DNA of 7,442 nt from the NCBI GenBank assembly GCA_030043175.1, contig JASHYD010000694.1, positions 1 to 7,442 on the forward strand. Reading direction: 5' to 3'. Of the stretch, positions 5,506 through 7,442 are shown piece by piece. The position numbers and the translations under genes are program-made. Positions within the stretch are counted from its first letter, which is position 1, and every line of letters starts with the position of its first letter. The DNA comes from Xanthobacteraceae bacterium (GTDB lineage: Bacteria; Pseudomonadota; Alphaproteobacteria; Rhizobiales; Xanthobacteraceae). Under the pieces are notes generated by a model that worked only from the letters and a program-made list of their open reading frames with translations, had not been told where the DNA came from and searched no databases.

Positions 5506-6378
5506 CTACAAAGGAAAACCCTCCTCTTCATCGTCCCCCTTGACGATCTTTTGCGCCCAATCACCCGACAATTTGTCCGCCGCGAGTCTCGGCTTAAGGT
5601 GACTGTAATCCTTTTCGATCATGGCAATGGAGGTGCCCTTTTGCTTGGCGAGCAAACGTAGGTCGATTCCCTTGTAGACAATTTGGAACGTCGCGCAGGT
5701 ATGGCGCAATGAATACAGGGTACGCTCCTCCCCGTGATTGGGTCTTGGAGCAAGTCATATTCCTTTAGCAATGCAATGAATGTTTGCCGCAACTTTTTCG
5801 ACACTGCTCCATCCGAAAGGCTGAAGACTAGCATGTCACCATACATAGCTTTTTGGGTGCTAAAGTTGGTCATATCCGTGTCGGTAAGTTCAGGATAAAA
5901 AGCGTTGACGAATACGAATGAGATAGACAAGGCAATTTGGCTTGGCAAGCAACTCGCGTCGTCCAGTTTTCCCATCCACGTTGAACGTCAGGTACTTGGC
6001 TCCATCTTCCTCAATGACGTTGATGTGCTTCCAGCAAAGATTTTCCGTTCCCGTGCCGTGTCTCATGCCGGTACAACTCACGGATCTAGGATGATTCAGG
6101 GCACGCGACATTTGGCGGAATTCATCCAATGAAAAGGCTGATCTTCGTTCGGACTTAACACCCTTGTTTTCCAAATCTGGAATTTGCGCTTTGGTGGCAT
6201 TGTGATTGGATAAGGTGGAAGCTTTCGGCAGCTTGCCCTTGTGCTCAATGCGCCACTTCGCAAATTCCAAAATCTCGTTTTGGGGCCGGGCAGAGAGGAA
6301 AGCGGATGGGCTGATGTGCTCCGCTCGGAAGCTGGTCCACCACCTGCAACCGATACAGCGGCAAATCTTAAGGCTCAC
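5506..6378 (-). pseudogene. Tyrosine recombinase / phage-type integrase, frameshifted and internally shortened
   Basis: Three minus-strand frames rebuild one integrase. The N-terminal part (similarity from about 6288) gives ILEFAKWRIEHKGKLPKAST and then ENKGVKSERRSAFSLDEFRQ. The catalytic part has box I arginine in TGMRHGTGTENL, the beta-hairpin lysine in DGKTGRRE, box II in YSLRHTCATF and the nucleophile in IEKDYSHL (Tyr codon 5605-5607). Frame is lost at an A5 run (5897-5901, + strand), where one base fewer continues as YPELTDTDM, and at a C4 run (5730-5733, + strand), where one base more joins DPITG to EERTLYSLRHT. Two further places look shorter than the family: after SNHNAT, and between RALNHP and CTGMRH, roughly 15-25 residues each. 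The N-terminus above 6288 is unrecognised. Such enzymes integrate genomic islands or phages at attachment sites, often in tRNA genes; none is visible here. The catalytic residues survive, so inactivation comes from the frameshifts and deletions. Confidence 0.82.
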
Positions 6379-6591
6379 CTTCCGAGCCGTCGCTGTTCGC
6401 GTAACAAGAATGCATCCGTTCTCACATCACGCGAAACTATTTTTTTCTTGGGGGGAACGGGAGGTGATGCCCGAATGACCACCATGGTGTCCAATCTGCC
6501 ATTCGATAACTCGGTCGATGCCGAGTTCCACGACACTACTAGACCTAAGGCAAGGACAGCGAGTCTTACCAACAATGCAGACTTTTTTCAT
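6375..6591 (-). pseudogene. Possible small exported protein, frameshifted at an A6 run
   Basis: On the minus strand an ATG (6589-6591) is preceded by AGGTAGGG at a 6-base spacing and followed by six A bases. As written, the frame gives MKKVCIVGKTRC and about 54 residues. With one A fewer, the other open frame gives MKKSALLVRLAVLALGLVVS, a good Sec signal (KK, hydrophobic core, then SWNSAS). It continues about 45 more residues, including ASPPVPPKKKIV, to a stop at 6375-6377. The signal-peptide frame is the more protein-like of the two, so I read this as a one-base slip in a homopolymer. No family is recognised. It abuts the 5' end of the integrase remnant on the same strand. It could also be chance hydrophobic coding. 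Confidence 0.3.
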
Positions 6592-6674
6592 GGATAGCCC
6601 TACCTACGTTGAGTCTCTATTCCCAAGTGGTTAATTCATTGCCTCGTGTTGTGACCTGAGGAGTGTGCGCACCC

Positions 6675-7006
6675 GACCGCGACGGCGCGTATGGCGCTGC
6701 CTTCATCCGGCGCATCCGGGCCATAGGCATTCGCGACCGACCAGTCTCGGCGCGGTCGCCTTGGCAGAACGGATATGCGGAGGGCTGTTCGGCTCGACCC
6801 GACGGGAATGTCTTGATCAGTCGTCGTCGTTGGCGAGCGCTATCTTCGCCACGTTCTCGCATCGTACCAAACATACGACAGCGAGGTCGGAACGCACCTA
6901 TCGCTGCAGAAGGACACGCCGGTTCGGCGTGACGTGGGCCGAACAGGGCGTGGGCGTTCGTCGCCGATCTTGGGCGGGCTACACCATCAATATGTTTCGA
7001 GTTTGA
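6675..7006 (+). pseudogene. Integrase-core (IS3/IS481-type) transposase, 3' fragment with three 1-nt lesions
   Basis: The first frame gives DRDGAYGAAFIRRIRAIGIR and VSARSPWQNGYAE, the second Asp and final Glu of a DDE integrase core; 34 residues separate the first Asp of DRD from the Glu (6780-6782). One base is missing right after this Glu, and the next frame gives LFGSTRRECLD. Another base is missing at about 6819-6820, after which the third frame gives VVVGERYLRHVLASYQTY, then THLSLQKDTPVRRDV and PILGGLHHQYV. An extra T at 6995-6997 separates this from the expected terminal RV and the TGA at 7004-7006. The 5' part, with the helix-turn-helix and first catalytic Asp, is absent, so the element is truncated near 6660-6675. 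No clear terminal inverted repeat remains. This pattern is common in insertion sequences of Rhizobiales; the exact IS family cannot be settled by eye. Confidence 0.83.
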
Positions 7007-7140
7007 GTTTCCGACAGGCACAGGGGCCATCGAGTGCCCTTGGAGCCGCGGGCATGACGTTCTGCAAGAGGCCCCATCGCGCGTGATGTAAAGAAGTGAT
7101 ACCGTCCGGCGCCACGCATGGTGCACCCGAGCTATCGCCG

Positions 7141-7377
7141 ATGGACGCTTCAACATCCGCTCCTCTTTCCTCAGGTGCCATGCGCACGAGGCGCTACCGT
7201 AAACGCAAGAAAGAGGGGATACGCTGCGCGCGCATCCGAATGGGTGAGGCCGCCATCCGGTTCCTGGTCGAGGGCAGCTTCCTGGCCGCTAACTCACGCC
7301 CGAATGTGGACATGGACATCGAGCGGGCGCCTTACGCGCTCTTCAATGCTGCCAAAAACGCCGGTGTCAGCAGCTAG
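7141..7377 (+). CDS. Small basic hypothetical protein (78 residues)
   Basis: The product starts MDASTSAPLSSGAM, continues RTRRYRKRKKEGIRCARIRM, GEAAIRFLVEGSFLAANSR and ends AAKNAGVSS. A strongly basic RRYRKRKKEG stretch, then a short beta-like segment and a helix with 'FLVEGSFL', matches a style of small alphaproteobacterial protein that recurs near mobile elements and prophage-like regions; no function is known to me. The start is uncertain: ATG 7141 gives a full-length product, ATG 7180 begins directly at the basic segment, and a GTG at 7096 extends the frame. None has a strong ribosome binding site. The frame is intact and of family-like size, in contrast to the genes just upstream. The basic patch could bind nucleic acid; that is inference. 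Confidence 0.5.
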   Translation: MDASTSAPLSSGAMRTRRYRKRKKEGIRCARIRMGEAAIRFLVEGSFLAANSRPNVDMDIERAPYALFNAAKNAGVSS

Positions 7378-7442
7378 GCGGTGCATGGTTTTGAGCCGTT
7401 CTCGGATAAAAAATTTTGGCCGCGAATTACGAGCGCCCGCGG

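Noticed and set aside
5383..5661. 92-codon plus-strand open frame starting in the AT-rich patch
   Set aside because: From 5506 onward it is antisense to the well-supported integrase remnant. The first 41 codons have no motif and no ribosome binding site.
6617..7156. 179-codon minus-strand open frame across the transposase fragment
   Set aside because: It is antisense to clear integrase-core motifs, and its Arg/Pro/Ser-rich translation has no recognisable domain.
1..7442. CRISPR array, tRNA, rRNA or riboswitch
   Set aside because: No regularly spaced direct repeats, no tRNA-like arms with a TTCNANNC loop, and no rRNA-like conserved sequence were seen on either strand.

Overview
The window looks like a decaying accessory region of a GC-rich soil alphaproteobacterium, probably of the Bradyrhizobium/Rhizobiales type. 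That assignment is inferred from codon composition, from the style of the insertion-sequence and integrase remnants, and from the small basic protein at the right end; no marker gene fixes it. One operon, a two-subunit molybdenum hydroxylase (1098-3846, + strand), is intact and well formed. Almost everything around it is broken genes and mobile-element debris.

Layout. 1-234 (-) is the C-terminal part of an ISL3-family transposase with an in-frame stop, running off the left edge. 241-639 holds nothing recognisable. 640-890 (-) is the N-terminal remnant of a Tat-exported ABC-type substrate-binding protein split over three frames. 1098-1562 and 1573-3846 encode the 2[2Fe-2S] small subunit and the Tat-exported molybdopterin large subunit of an isoquinoline-1-oxidoreductase-like enzyme. 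3934-4783 (+) encodes an exported protein with an EF-hand-like loop; it is broken by an indel at a T7 run, a 10-bp tandem duplication and a compensating 1-nt lesion. About 5040-5420 is sharply AT-rich and carries one or two unrecognised small ORFs. 5506-6378 (-) is a tyrosine recombinase pseudogene. 6375-6591 (-) is a small possible exported-protein remnant. 6675-7006 (+) is the 3' part of an integrase-core (IS3/IS481-type) transposase with three 1-nt lesions. 7141-7377 (+) encodes a small basic hypothetical protein that may be intact.

How the genes work together. The two oxidoreductase genes form a tight unit with a 10-nt gap and a good ribosome binding site before each. The small subunit would carry electrons from the molybdenum site to an acceptor that is not encoded here; no FAD or cytochrome subunit is present. 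The third, exported gene follows on the same strand after 87 nt and may once have served the same pathway, but it no longer has a continuous frame. The tyrosine recombinase, two different transposase fragments and the AT-rich patch suggest a former genomic island.

I did not find a convincing undescribed system. The most useful observations are the reconstructable mutation history of the exported EF-hand-loop gene, the contrast between the intact hydroxylase and its eroded surroundings, and the unidentified AT-rich ORFs. Family names come from pattern recognition of the translations; no database search was run.
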